Shown piece by piece: positions 40,823 to 54,100 of a DNA stretch of 64,000 bases (position 1 is the first letter of the stretch; the number at the start of each line of letters is the position of its first letter). The notes under the pieces were generated by a model. The model did not search any database. It worked only from the letters and a program-made list of their open reading frames with translations, and was not told where the DNA came from. The DNA lies in assembly GCF_023343835.1 (NCBI RefSeq), contig NC_064444.1, forward strand, positions 16,343,219 through 16,407,218, read 5' to 3'. The translations under genes and the position numbers were made by a program. The stretch is from Lagopus muta (lineage: Eukaryota; Chordata; Aves; Galliformes; Phasianidae).

Positions 40823-43800
40823 GGATCTAAGCTCTTACAAACTTAAGAGCTACTTAGCTTGGAATTTTGCCTTAAGCATTTATTCTGCTAGAAGTTTTAG
40901 AATTCTGTGCTTAAAAGAAAGGAACTGGTTTCCAGTACTTTGTGGAGACTGCATAGGACTGTTTATGAAACATAATTTACTGAGATTAGGGGTGGAGTGA
41001 GGGATGCCAAAAAGGGCTATTGAATGACCATCATTTAAGGAAGTTGCCTTCTGTCCTCCAATCTCCTGTGTACTACAGTGACACTGTGTCTGAACTACAT
41101 TGCCAGTATATTCCTAGGACTAATTATTCCAGGAAAAAAAACAACACACACTTTTCAAAGAAGCTTAAAGCTACAGGTGACTGTAGCATTTAATTAAAAA
41201 AGAAAGAGAAAGAGAAAAATGTGGAGCTATAACTAAGTCAAGGGATTGCAAAAGCTGACTTGACATCTGTTCTGAGCTCTTTCATTGAGCTATTCAGACT
41301 CACCAACTGTTTCATCCTTTTACAGTTCCATTCCTTGGTGCCAGATACACACAGTATATTTTCAATGCTCACATGCTAGGTTATGGTTCAAGCCAAGCTA
41401 TCTTATCCTTGCCTCTAATTTCTTAGTGCAACTTCTTATGGTCTTCACCACCTCCGCTGTGCCAGCACAGATGCTTGCTAATAGTTGCTTTTATTTTTCA
41501 GGTGAGCCTGTCAGTCCTGTGGTCTGATTCACTTTGGGACCACACAAGTGGTGCAACAGCAAGGGTGACACTTAGGCAAGAAAGGCTGTGCAGTGGCAGA
41601 CAGTCCTTTACGAGGGGAAAGAGGGACTGCTGGAGTCAATAGTCATCACCTAGGAAAGGACAGGGCAACCACAGCCTCATTACTTCCAGGCCGAGAAGTG
41701 TCTATCATTGGCCTAACATTTGCATTTGTGCATCCTAGCTTTGTGCAGTGTTGTGATTATTCAAACCAGAGTTATAATTTTTTGCATTGAATTATTGCTA
41801 CAAATAGTGAGAATCGTGTCAACAAAAGCCCTCCCAAACAAGAACGCTGTCCATTGGGAAACAGTTTGCTCTGCAAATTCCTGAGAACAGTTATGATGAA
41901 TGTTATTTCCATGTAATTGAAGTTGCATTGTTAAAATAACAGCCAGAATGATTGGCTACTGTCAGATGAGCTAGGCCAAAAGAGACTTCGGAGCCAGACT
42001 AACTTCTCAAGTTCTTTCTTCAGTTTTGTAGAACATCGTGCGCCAGTGTGGTGAAATATGTACTACAGGGATTTTGCCAGCAGCAGCTAATACAGCTGCC
42101 TTGTAGCCAGCATGGCTATGCCTGCACGAGCTATAGCTCTTGAAAATGCCAGCAGTGTGTGTATGTTGTCATAGTAGAAGAAACTGGTGGGTCAGTATCT
42201 GCATTACCTAATAGCAAAATAGCTGTAATTCTGACAGAGTATCCATTTGCTTTGATGGATGTCAGTCTAAGTTTGATGGAAAACTCCATTTCTGAGGATA
42301 GATTGTGATTTTGGGGAAGACTGTGTCATTTAAAGCATTTTATTACTTCTTGTTAGCCAACAATAGGAATTACAGCAGCTGAAAAACTATCTAGACAAAT
42401 GTAGAATGTAAAAACAAATTATTTGTTGGATTCTTTTCCTTTCCCCATCATTTCCTGAGAAGAATATTTTGAAATTGTTATTGAATCCACAACACATTTT
42501 ATGAATTTATTTAGGGATTAAGTGCTTTGGGAAAGGTTTGCATCAGTGCTTCTACAGGCTGAAGTCCTCTGTCTGTGACTGAGATACAAGCACAGTCAGT
42601 TTTACTGTTGTCCTGCAGAGTCAGTTCTAGATAAGTAAGCCTGGGCACCTCTTCCTGCCTCCACATCACCCTCTCAGTTCTGCAAGTGCATCTGTGCACA
42701 GCTGTTTGACTGCCTAGACTGGGGGGCTGCTGCAGGCTGAAAACAAACCAGCAACATAGAGTGTTCTTGTTGGGTGGATTTTTGTGATAACCAAGGACCA
42801 CTGCTGCCAGAAGTGCTCTTACTCTCATCCAGGGTGACTTTGAGTCAGGCTGTCTAGTTCCAGGGCTATCCAGGGCCCCACAGTTCACATTACCAGATAC
42901 TTTGGACAGTGTCTCACTCCCAAATGAAAAGATGAAAATAGATACTTTTTCAACACAGAAGTGGCAGCTGTAAGTATTTAAAGGGTAGATATTGGCAACT
43001 ATAAATGAGCTGTAATGGGAGCTAAGTGGATACTTGCACGGCTAAGAGACAAATAGCATTCTTGCATAAAGTGAGTTTTCTTTCCCGGTAGTAAGGCAGT
43101 CAGAGTTGCTTCTTGACTGTAACAGATGCTGTGCTATTCTACATACACATGAGGTAGCAGCATATAATATTGTTGCAGGGTTAGTCTGTAACAAACAAAA
43201 TCTGTAGCAATTCAAAATTTGGATAGGAGATGAGGTTTGTTTCTTCTTGCAGCAGTTTCTGAGTTAACTGGTTTTAATTGTAAAAGATTATTTTAAAAAC
43301 AGAATTGCCGGAGGCAGAACTTTACAGATCATTAAAATATGAAGTCTTTTTTTCCAAATGGTCATCAGTTTTTCTCTTTAAAGAGACTGCTATACAGTTG
43401 CTTACACCTATGGTATTCCTTGGGTTTCCTAAGTGAGATTCTGATCCTTTCTCCTTTAGCTAAACCGTGGCATTCATTCACTCTGTTTTGGGGAATTAAT
43501 AGCCATGGTAACTGTCAGTGAGCACTCTGTCCAGTCTCTGGAGTAACAGGAGCCAACGAAAAGGAACACTTCTCTTTCATTCCTTTCCAATGGTTCTCTG
43601 ATCATTTGCCATGAAAAGCAGATTATTTTGACAGAACCAGGTTAGGGAGTGGCTGCATGTGTAGTCAGACTAGCAGATCTGAGAGGACTGGCAATTACTG
43701 GGTGTGTGAAGGACTTTTCGTCCTAATACAGATCAGCCATACAAGTCTGACCATGACACTGAGTTCAGCAACGCTCCTTATCTGTTCCCTCTCAAATCTT

Positions 43801-45429
43801 GAGATCTGATCTCAAGATAACTTGTGATATCAGTTCTTCTTTCAAAAAAGGAGGCCAAATAAATATTCTGTTTATGGTCCATATGATTTCTGAATGATGA
43901 ACATGAAGTTCTGATTGCTTTAGACAGGCAAACAAGCTGGATCCTTTGCTTTATTTGGCTCCGCGCTGAATTGGTCCCAAAGAGTACAAAGGATGGAAAA
44001 ATGTAAGGAGAAGGTGAAGGTTCAGTGAGAAGGATTGAAAGAAAACTTGTGCCAGGATCCACAGTAACCACTAACCACTTTTCAACCGTTTCTGATGTTC
44101 CACATGAGGATCTATTATTCTCTGAACTAAAGCGGTGACATCTTCCACGGTATCTTCTCAATGAATCCAGGTACTTTTTAGAGCTGATGAGATAGGTGAT
44201 AGATAAACTAGATGTTATTTGTGGGTCATTTAACATATATCTGAGAAAGCATATAAGCTTTATGACATTATTTAGTCTAAAGCTCTTGTTTGGCAGATTG
44301 GCAAAAAAAAAAAAAACAAAAACAAACAAACTCTACAATTGGCTCCAGTTTCCATGTTCCTACCACATCAAAATAAGCATAGATAAGATAGACGTTCCTT
44401 TAAAAGGGTTTATGTGTTTTAGTTTTCATTTCTCTCCTGGCTCCATATTTTTGTCTGGAGAATAAGTTAAAAAAAAAAAAAAAAAACCCACAAAAAAATA
44501 AGCATGCAGAATTGCCAAGAATCATTTAGAAAGGGAAAGATTTGGGTGGGGAGGAGCAAAACAAAAGTGCCCCTCTGTTTCCTAAAACAAAAACATATTC
44601 TTTGGAGTCTCTTTGACAGCTTGTAAGTTGATCATTATGTGAAAGGTACTCAGTCTAGTCCCACTGCCCTTCACAAAATTTACCAGGGTCTGGCAGTATC
44701 ACTGAGGAAGCGAATATGACCTGTAAACTGATCAAGAGTTGGGGATTACCTCCTCCCTTATTCCAAAACAAGTACTGTATTATATGGAGTAATAACCCAG
44801 CCCAGTATTCATAAAAGCTGGGAGTAAGCAGCTGCTTAACAGTCCTTTTCTGAGCCTTTAAAAATCTGCCTATGATTTTTTCCCTACAAATGCCTCTATT
44901 GTGTAATCTGGTTTGGGGATAGGCAAACATACTGGATCTTGCAAGTCTGGAAATTTATGTGCGGTTATAAAATAGTCTGCATATTTTAATATCTAATTTT
45001 CCAATAAACTGCGAGAGTCAGTAACAATAAGCTTGTTCATAAAACTGCTGTACGCAACTGCAATACCATCTAGGTGGGAGGGAGAAGGGGAGACCCCCTT
45101 AAAGAAAGAACTTACTACATTGTGAGTTCAGCTGTGTGTGAGTCTTTTCAAGTGGGTATCTCTTTGGTACTCATAACAGGAGTCTGAATTATAGGTAGAT
45201 GGGGTTGTGGTTTTTTTGGAAGAGAAGGGCAACATTATGTAGTTCGTGCACAGAAAAACAGCAGATTTCACTGGGAGTCTTGAATGTTGAGCACTGAGAT
45301 TTCTGTCAACACTGCTGACAAGAGGTATTTGTCAAATAATGTCCTGTAGATATTTAGCAGCCAGTTGACTTGGATGTCTGACATTGGGCTTCTCTTGAGG
45401 ACTGCTAGTCCAAGGAAGTATTAACCATA

Positions 45430-45790
45430 CCTGTATGTATGGTGGAGCACATTCTCAGCTATAAAACACTTCCTCAACACTGTCACTGCCACTAGCTGTG
45501 TGTTTCTGCCAGCGATGAAGAAGAGCCTGCATGCTGAGCTTGTAAGAAATCTGTACCAGCAGAGGTGACCACTGTTTCACAGCTGCTATGATGGTGTTGT
45601 TGCTAGGAAAATGTTGACCACACAGTCCTACTTTTACTGTGCTCACATCCACTGTTTGGTCTCCATTAAAGTTCAGCATGCATCAATGAATGTCAATGGG
45701 GAATAGCAATCTTTAGGCTTGGAGTATTCGATTCCTCACCTTTGCTTCATACACGTTTCCACGAAGCTTCATTTGAAGACGTTATATGAA
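45430..45790 (-). mobile_element. Mariner-type fragment (Galluhop-like), inverted
   Basis: On the minus strand it contains CCATTGACATTCATTG, then GGAGACCAAACAGTGGATGT, then GAGCACAGT, and further on GCTCTTCTTCATCGCTGGCA. This is the same region as in the copy at 32287-32807 but with more of the transposase frame kept: an open frame of 74 codons includes NGDQTVDVSTVKVG, the recognition-helix part of the family. Both ends are missing. Confidence 0.55.
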
Positions 45791-46327
45791 CGTGGTTGGT
45801 TGTGGAACCTGAGTTATTTTTCAGGTTATTTAAATGGAGCAATTTGGGTTAGTACTTTGTACCTAAAAATCAGAAGTTGATTTGCATGTTGACTATAAAA
45901 TGGAAACAGTGATTTCTTTAGCTGCTTCCTGCCAATTTTGCCATATCCAAAAAGGAAACATTATAGAATTAGTGACTCAGCTGTAATTTAAGTCGTACTG
46001 TTTTAAAATAAATTCCTTCTGCTTTGTTAACTAATAACAGTAACAATTCCTGGTAAAGGTTCTGAACTGCATGCAGCTTTTCAGCTTTCACCAAAATTTT
46101 ACTTTACTGTGCCATTGTCTTTTTCAGTAACAGGAGACAAAGTCAGTTTACATAGGATAAGTCTCACTGTAATCTTCTATTTTTAGACCAGATTTTTTCC
46201 CTTACAACTTCTGAAGACAAAACACTATGTAAGAAGTTGACTGCTCTGATTGTATTCCAGCTGAGAACAGAAATAAAAGTGCCAGCAGCATCACAAATAA
46301 GCTTCTTTCTCACGAGACTTACAGCAC

Positions 46328-46352
46328 TTTTTTTTTTTTTTTTTTTTTTTTT
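46328..46352. repeat. T25 homopolymer
   Basis: Twenty-five T follow CAGCAC and precede AAACTGAG. No convincing poly(A) signal is placed to make it a retrocopy tail. Confidence 0.7.
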
Positions 46353-49300
46353 AAACTGAGAGCATTCAGATGAATATTCAAACTCCTAGATGTTTATCTG
46401 AACTATACCCACATTTTTTTAACCTTCTGTAGCATTTACTTCTATCTGAGACCAAAAAATACATCTATCAGAGCCATGGCTTAAAACAACAATTATCCCT
46501 AGAGGACACATTGTTTGTTTTCAGTTACTGGTATGAATTGTGGGGAGGGGGTACATTTCTGAATTTTTGTCCAAGTGGTTTAAAGACTCTCCAAAAGGGA
46601 ATACAAACCTTAAGTTTCGATCTGTTTTTCCTCATGATTCACAATTGCTTATCTCTTATTTCTAATGGTGATCCTTTGAAGTGATTATCTCTCTCTTTGC
46701 TGAATGCAAACCTCTGTAACTAAGGCTAACATGAGAAAATCCAGTACTACAATTCAATTGCCCTGGCTTTGTCACTTGCAATAAGCCTCAGTACTTGCTT
46801 TTCAGACTTACTTTCTCCTAGTTCGATCAACCTCATCACCTTTTTTTCTGAATTCACTCTGTAGGAGTGTATTCACAGCATTTACCTTGAGATAGCACCA
46901 ATTCACTTGTAAGCTTGTTCATAGAGTCTTTTACTGGCACTGGTGAAGAGCGTGGATGCATCAGCAGTGGATTGGAGCATTTCTCTTGAGCTATTGCCCC
47001 TTGAGGGCATCGCGCAGTTCCTGGTCCTGTTTCATTGCATGAGGTGTTTGGCAGCAGTAGTAACTGGAGATGTCCTTGGTCTGCCTTTCTTATTGCAGGC
47101 ACTGCACCACCCCTGGACAGCTGTGCTGACGCAGCTCATTGTGGGGCCGCACTTTGGATCAGATCATGGAACTTATCCAACCTTAACAACCTCTCTCTAC
47201 CAAAATAAAGAATGAAGCTGGGCCTGTTCCTCAATCTGGCTCACAAGTGGTCTCGCAAATGGCTGTGCCAAAACAGTTGAGCAGATAGCATGATCCCATG
47301 GGAGAAGAAACCATTAAACTGCAATTGCCTAACACCGTATCACCATATTCTGATTAGTCTCAAAGTACAAACAGGTATAATTATTAAAATTATTTCCTAG
47401 TACTTGTAGTTGCAGTTGACCCTAATGGCTAGGTTGATGATTTTAAGTGATTAGAGGAGGTTTGGAGACTTAGATGCTGTACTTTATCGTGTAGCCTAAA
47501 TTCATTTATTCATTCAAATTGATTGAAATGTTGCTAGAAAATCTATACCAAATATACTCAGTTGGCACTAGTGGCAGCCTGATTAACTGGTGTGGATCAA
47601 AGCATTGCCTCTTTTGCTAATTATCATTTAATTGCTAAGTTAATATCATTTTTGGTTTCTGATCAGGTGCAGTAAAGATACATGCTTAAAACAGCAACAA
47701 AGGTCCTGCACATTGGGTCAGGTCTGGCTCTGTTCTGTAGATTAGAGTATGCTCTGGCATTCAGTCAAATTGAACAGATTCCAGTGATTTGTGCACTGAG
47801 TATGACGTGTGCTGGCTTTTCTTCTAAGACTTGTGGATCAGAAACCTGTGATTGTGTGTTTGCTGTCTTGCATTCGTTCTCCCTGGTTTGTTTGATCCAT
47901 CTTGCTGATGCCCCAATGTTTTAAAACCTTTTTCTTTTCCCTCTGTCTATGCTGAGGAGCAAGGCAAGCAATAGAAAACGGTATTGAAACAGCATATTCC
48001 TCCTCATTAGTACTTTTTTTTTTTTTTTAAGAAGGTATGTTAATTTGGAACAAATTACTCTTTTAACGGAGGTGCGCAGAAGGCACAGAAAGGTAGAGGA
48101 ACAGAAAGGAGCTATGTGCAAAGTCTTCCACACAGCTGTTGTGGCATCATTGAAAAATAGGAGGAAAGCTCCAGCACACACCCAAAAGCCACCACCGAGA
48201 GCTGGCTCTGGGGCATAGGCAAGTGAGTTGTTGATGAGGACAACTGAAGTGACAAGTTATAACCACGATACAGGTTCCATCCTGATTTTCAGTGTAGATA
48301 TGCGTTCAGAGGTAGCTAACAAAGATCTGCTGATTAAGCTGTCTGGGCTATCATGGCAGATTTTAGCTGCAAAGGCAGTGTTGCAAGCTGTGTAGGTGGC
48401 TGTGAGAGGCACCCTGCTCACCCAGCCAGTGGGACACGTACCCAGAGCCCCAGAGGCGAAGGCGGCAGGCTGTGCTGAGCTGAAAAAACCTGCTGCTTCC
48501 AAGGGAAAGCATTCCCACCCTGTACTGCCTCAAACAGAAAATTAACATAGCAAAAGTGAGTGAGACCTTTTCATCTGGTTCAGTGAGTGAAGTCAGTTAT
48601 CCGATGGCCACTGTGGGGAAAGTGAGCAGAAATCATCCGTCCTGTGGCAGAGAAGTATAGGGCCACTGCAGCAAACTTACTGCCCCTTTACTTAGTCTGT
48701 TTTTACCAACAGCTTCTAACAGGTTACGCTGGGTGATTTGTGACTTACAGCTGAAAGATGTTACTGTTCCCTTCTCAGAGGTATCAGATTCAGTGAAGTT
48801 TTATCCATTTACTTTACTAGCTGCCATATTAGTGGTCTCTAAAGCTAATTATAGTTGAAGTCACTATTTAGACTGCGAACTGTGGTGCTCATATAAGATG
48901 GTTACCAGTGACTGTTGGACAGCTGGTGGTCCCGGGGCTTTGTAGCCCCTTGCATCAAACTTGTGTGAAACTGAGCTCACTGAGGTTCGTCCCCTGTGCC
49001 ATTCATGCTACCAAATAATGAGCCAGTTCAGAGAACCGACACAAAAAGTTGCTTTCTTTGGAGAGCTGCTTTTAACTGGCTCAGATCCCTGAGCTGATTT
49101 CCTGCACAGTGCTCACATCAGCACAAATCTCTGAGCAGCTACAGGGAGGATGGATAGTCAGACTGTGGCAATTGTGCATTAGGTTGGCTGAAGGTGTAGG
49201 AATACATCCTAAGCTCAAGCGGGAGAAGTAGAAAATCTTTTCTTTAAAAATAGTGTTTGGGCCACTACTGAGAACTGCAAAGATGTTCAGTACAAATAAA

Positions 49301-49365
49301 TTTAAATCCTGCGTGATTTTACTTTAACTTTTGAGTCATATTTTGGCCAGTTATATTGAAATAGA

Positions 49366-49531
49366 TTTCCCAAAAATAAATTCTTCCCACCCTTCCATTT
49401 AAAGACTGGCCATTCTGGTGATGTTAGGGGTTAATTAGTTCATTTTCTCAAATGTATTTCTGGGATATATTCCCTTTAACTACTTCGACCCATAACCTCA
49501 TGTTCTGAGAGTTACTTAACCTTTGGTCTTG
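49366..49531 (+). repeat. Unclassified dispersed repeat, copy A
   Basis: This stretch is collinear with 50944-51109 over about 165 bases. Shared anchors in order: CCAAAAATAA, CCCA then CCTT, CATT then TGG, TAATTAGTT, TGTATTT then TGGGATAT, CTTC then CCCA, and ACTTAACC. Sequence outside the block does not align by eye. It is not CR1, mariner or hAT as I know them. Confidence 0.6.
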
Positions 49532-50943
49532 TACCATTTACTGGCAGTCATTCCTTTCCTTTTAGGATCTTTCTTATTTGTGATTCTTTTAGCAGTATTA
49601 ACCACATATAGCTACTGTTTCCTACCATGAAGCCCCAGTGAATTGATGCTATGCTTTATTGACAGAAGGACGTATCTCACAATGTTACTGACACCAGGAA
49701 CACTCTGTTAATTGTAAATGTTGACATGATTTATTGTAATATATCTTGTAAGCCCAGATTAAATTCCTATTAAAATATTCACGAAATTTATTCTCCAACT
49801 GAAGGATTGCTAAAGAGTTAACTTTGCCTGTGCATACTGTATGAGGTTCTATGCCTTAACAAGCTTGGATTTCTTTCAAGTTTTACTCTAACAGTAACAT
49901 TTCTTGGCTTGCAATTGTTCTCTACTCTAAGTCATTTTAAAGCTTAATTTTAAACTTTTACCATCAATTTTATAACAAGCTCAGTATAATTTGTCAGGGC
50001 ATTCCCAGTGGCAAAAAGAATCAAAAAACAACACGAAGAAATCCAGTAACACTGTTCTTAATACTCTGAAGGTATATAAATATAAACTTTGAAACTATTT
50101 TTAGTTTGATCTTTTGTCTGATTCACTGGTACGTACCACTTGTTTTCTACCAAGCACAGTCAGAGCCTGGTAGCCAGTTGAACTGGGTTTACAACTTTGG
50201 AAGCTGCTAGACAAATAATTTTCATGTGCTGTCTTGACTGGAAAATATTCATTTCCAGTTTATGGCTATACTGTAGCAGACACACCCCTCCTTTTGTGAT
50301 AATAAATATGGAACACTATTCTGTGAAATGCATGTTTAAATATTGAGTTTTTGGAAGGTTCTACTGTAAAAAAAAATGACGAGCATAAATTACACTTTTT
50401 CTTAACATAGGTAAAACTCGGTGCAAACAGTTTCCCATTTGGTGCCTCTGGTGTTTCAGAAGGCTTTTCCTTTTAATGGTTCTTGAACAACTGTATAAAC
50501 CCAGAGGATTAGAGTCTGCCTGCAGGAGAGCACCAAGAAGGGCAGCTGCTGCTCTCTTCAGCATTTTTTTGCTGAGCAAAAGCATGTCAAAGCCATCAGA
50601 ACAGCTTAATGCTACTGCATGCTAAAAAAGCCATGCATTATAGTGATTGTGGGTGCATACAATGCTGCTGACTGCTTCCTGCTGAATCCCTGCCCAGCAG
50701 AAACCACTTCACGGCTGATTGATTTTTTCTTGTTTTTCAATTGAGCAAAACTGGAGAAGATGTATATGTTTAAATTCAAATGGAAAACTCACTAGCAGAT
50801 TCCAGAAACTTTGCCTTTTCTTGTCTGCGGGTACATTTAGTTCAGCAGAAGGGTTTAGTAAGTTAATGAAGAAACTTTCAAGAGGAACTAACACCTCCCT
50901 GTATTTTATTCTTTTATATGTTAGTTTATAAATACTAAAATAA

Positions 50944-51109
50944 TTTTTCCAAAAATAACTTGGCCCCATCCTTTTGTTTAGAAACTTGTCATTTTGGGTG
51001 GGTTTATGGTCTAATTAGTTTCTATTTTTAACTGTATTTATGGGATATTTTCACTTAAGCTGCTTCAGCCCACTGCCTCCTCCTCTAAGAGGAACTTAAC
51101 CAAAAGCAC
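50944..51109 (+). repeat. Unclassified dispersed repeat, copy B
   Basis: Partner of copy A, in direct orientation 1.58 kb away. In copy B the blocks read CCAAAAATAACTTGG, TAATTAGTTTCT, TGTATTTATGGGATATTTTC and GGAACTTAACC. By eye, roughly two-thirds of positions agree, with small indels, so the duplication or the two insertions are old. Confidence 0.6.
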
Positions 51110-54100
51110 ACTATTGCTTTGCTCACTGTTGCTAATGAACACATTATTCCTCATGATCCTCCCCTTGATTGAAACCCTTCTCTTTGCAGAAAACATTTTA
51201 GACTCTTCAGCACTGCAGACTGAACAAGACTTGGAAAAGATATGCTTGGTTTTATTTCAATACGAAATAGGCTGAATCAGTCCTGATGCTTATTATGGTG
51301 GGCTGTATCTACCCAGTTACAATGACCAAATTGTAGTCATTACTGCTGTAATCTTATGAAAGCGTGTCCTTTTTTGGCCTACCTTAGATTTCAGGCTGAA
51401 TTTCAGATTTTGCTTTAATTCCAGCTGTCTCAATGGCTGACCAGATAAAAGCCCTTATATGTGGCACCTATTTTCTTTCGTTCATTTGCTGTGGTTCTGA
51501 GGTGGGCACATTGCTCACACACAGATGTATTTACTCATCTCTTTACATCACTCTTCCCTTTTACCGTCTTCCTCTTCTATAATCTTTATTCACAACTTTC
51601 CATCTTTGCATTAAAACCCTTATATTTACTGCCTGTCTATTTTCTGTTTACAATAGGATAAAGGATAGATTCTATATTAACAGTAGATATTTCAGCTGGA
51701 AAAATCATCCATCTTTTTAATAAAGTCTTGTTTGGCTTTTATTCCGTACAAATTCGAAGGCTGAAGGGAGAAAAAATCAGCAGAGCATTGATCTTCAAGC
51801 TTTTTTTTTTTCCCCTTGTAATTAGATGAATTCCCAACTGGACTACCTTCCTTGCTGTTTTCTTGACTCCTTTTCCTTTTCCTTTTCCTTTTCTCCTTTT
51901 TCCTGATTTCTACCCTACTGTATTAAGTTTATTAAAAAAACGTAGCTTTTAAACCTTATTATGTCCCTATCAGAGAACACTTTACTCTTTGCCATGGAAT
52001 AGTTCTGACCTTTTTTTAGATCTTCACCAGTGTTGCATTCTTTTTCCTCCAGATATATGCTTTATAGCAGCTGTGGCTAAACTCTGGTTTGTGATAGTCC
52101 TCCATCTGTAGAAGAGGCTTTGAAGATCATTTGCAGAGTACATGGCATCTTTTCATCTTCAGGTTAATGGTCGAAGCTTTATCAAATCCATTCTGACCAG
52201 CATCTCTTTCCAACTACTAGTTTAGCACTTAGCAAGTGTGAACAGAACAGAAATATCTCTGGTACCATCATTGCAAATCAGTCTCCCCACTATAGAGTAT
52301 CACTGGAGCTCATGGAGGTTCATCCCAGGTTCATCCATTAGTTTATGTCTGAAGTGGGGAGTTCTGCTTTTCTTTGGTGGTGTTGGTCTGGCATTCTTCA
52401 CAAACTATTTCCCTCTAGGTTTTAAGGAACTTAATTTGTGAAGGCCAACACGTTTTGCTGTGCTGCTGTTCCCTCACAGATGTTATGTATACAGTATGTG
52501 GAGATTTTCTAATAACTTAGTTTTGGCCTTGCAGCCTACTTTCTCCTGAGGTAGCTTTGAATTTTGATATAGTGCCTTTCATTTCTGGATCTCAGACTAT
52601 TACCAATTACTTCATTTTCTCTTGGAGATGACTGGATGGGTTATCTTGTCTCCTAGTTATTACTACCATTTGAGATGCAGCTACAATATTTTTACCTAAC
52701 TGAGGCAGAAACTAGATGTAACATAGAAGAATGGAGAGTGGGCTGCATTCTGAGCAATTGTTGTCTACTTTTTGCTCAATCTACACATTATGAACTTTGC
52801 TATCAGCAAGTGCTGCATAGATGAAACAAAATGAGCAAAAACAAAAATAAATGCAATGCAGTTTTGCACTGGTAACCACTGCACAGAACTCAGAATTATT
52901 TACCCATCCTATAGCATCATAATGTTGAATTCAACAAATTTAACATTTTCTCATACCAGTTGTCTCTGAAAATATTTGTTCTGTAGCTTGCCATTAGTTA
53001 CCACCTATTGGAATATTGGTTCTTAGTGTACAGGAGCACAGGCATGGCCTCCAGAGGACTTTGCAGAGGTCAAACATTAATTTTTGCATTTGCAGACAGA
53101 TGATTTGTGACATGCACAGTGAACCCAGACTGCATATTCAAACATTTATGGCCTTTTTGATAAAAGCAAAAAGACTGATACATGATTTGTTTTTTTCCCT
53201 GACTAGATGACAACTTTGGGATAAAATTTCCAGTTTGAATATGTTTTAAAAATCCATTTTATTTGAGCATTCATTAAAACTCTCTTTTTTTTTTTTCTGT
53301 TCAACAAAAGTTAGCAGCTAACCTATTCTTTATGCATATATGAGAAATGAAAACACAGCAACTGCAAATACAGCAACAATACATTTATTTTAAAAGCATG
53401 AACCTTTACCAAGTAATATTCTTCCAGACCTGACTTTGTTAATAGAATACCTTGTTGTCCAGCTTGGAAGAATACTCAGTATTTAATCAGTTCTTGCTAT
53501 CTTTTTGCTTTTTCTGCTTTCTCTTCATTTTTAATATGCAGCAGTATATACTGCAGTATACTCCATATACTATATCCATATACTCCAGTTTTGCACGTAA
53601 GGAGCCACAAAGCCTATTCCTGGGAAGGGGTTATGGTAGAAAGATAAGGACCAGGACTAGCAGCCTCGTGTCTGATAACTGCTGCATTGAGAATTGATTC
53701 TGAAACCAAATCAAATAGTTAAACCTCCCGACCCGTGCTCGGTCAAAGAAGCATCAACCCTCTTACATGCAATCTGGTCAGCAAACCAGGCAGAAACTCA
53801 ATCAACTCAAAACTGGCTGTCAGTTCTGCTTTTATTCCAATGCAAAGGAAAAGCTAAATGCGAACCACCTGGCTGCCTGTCTGACTTCATACTGGCATGG
53901 ATCACAGAAAAAAGACACGCAAGCACCTGCCACAGCTGGGACATGGCAATCCTGTTCAGCACCTGTTGCCTCTCATCTGAAAGCTGTTGTATCCAAATTA
54001 AGATTCTGGGTCAGAAAGCTCATTAGGCACAGACCAAGCAAGTGGTGTGTGCATGTGACCTGACGACTGCAAAATGAATCCACTTCACAAAGCTGAAAGA

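Noticed and set aside
42511-42888. 125-codon minus-strand frame
   Set aside because: There is no recognisable motif and no splice or poly(A) context. Frames of this length recur by chance in this window.
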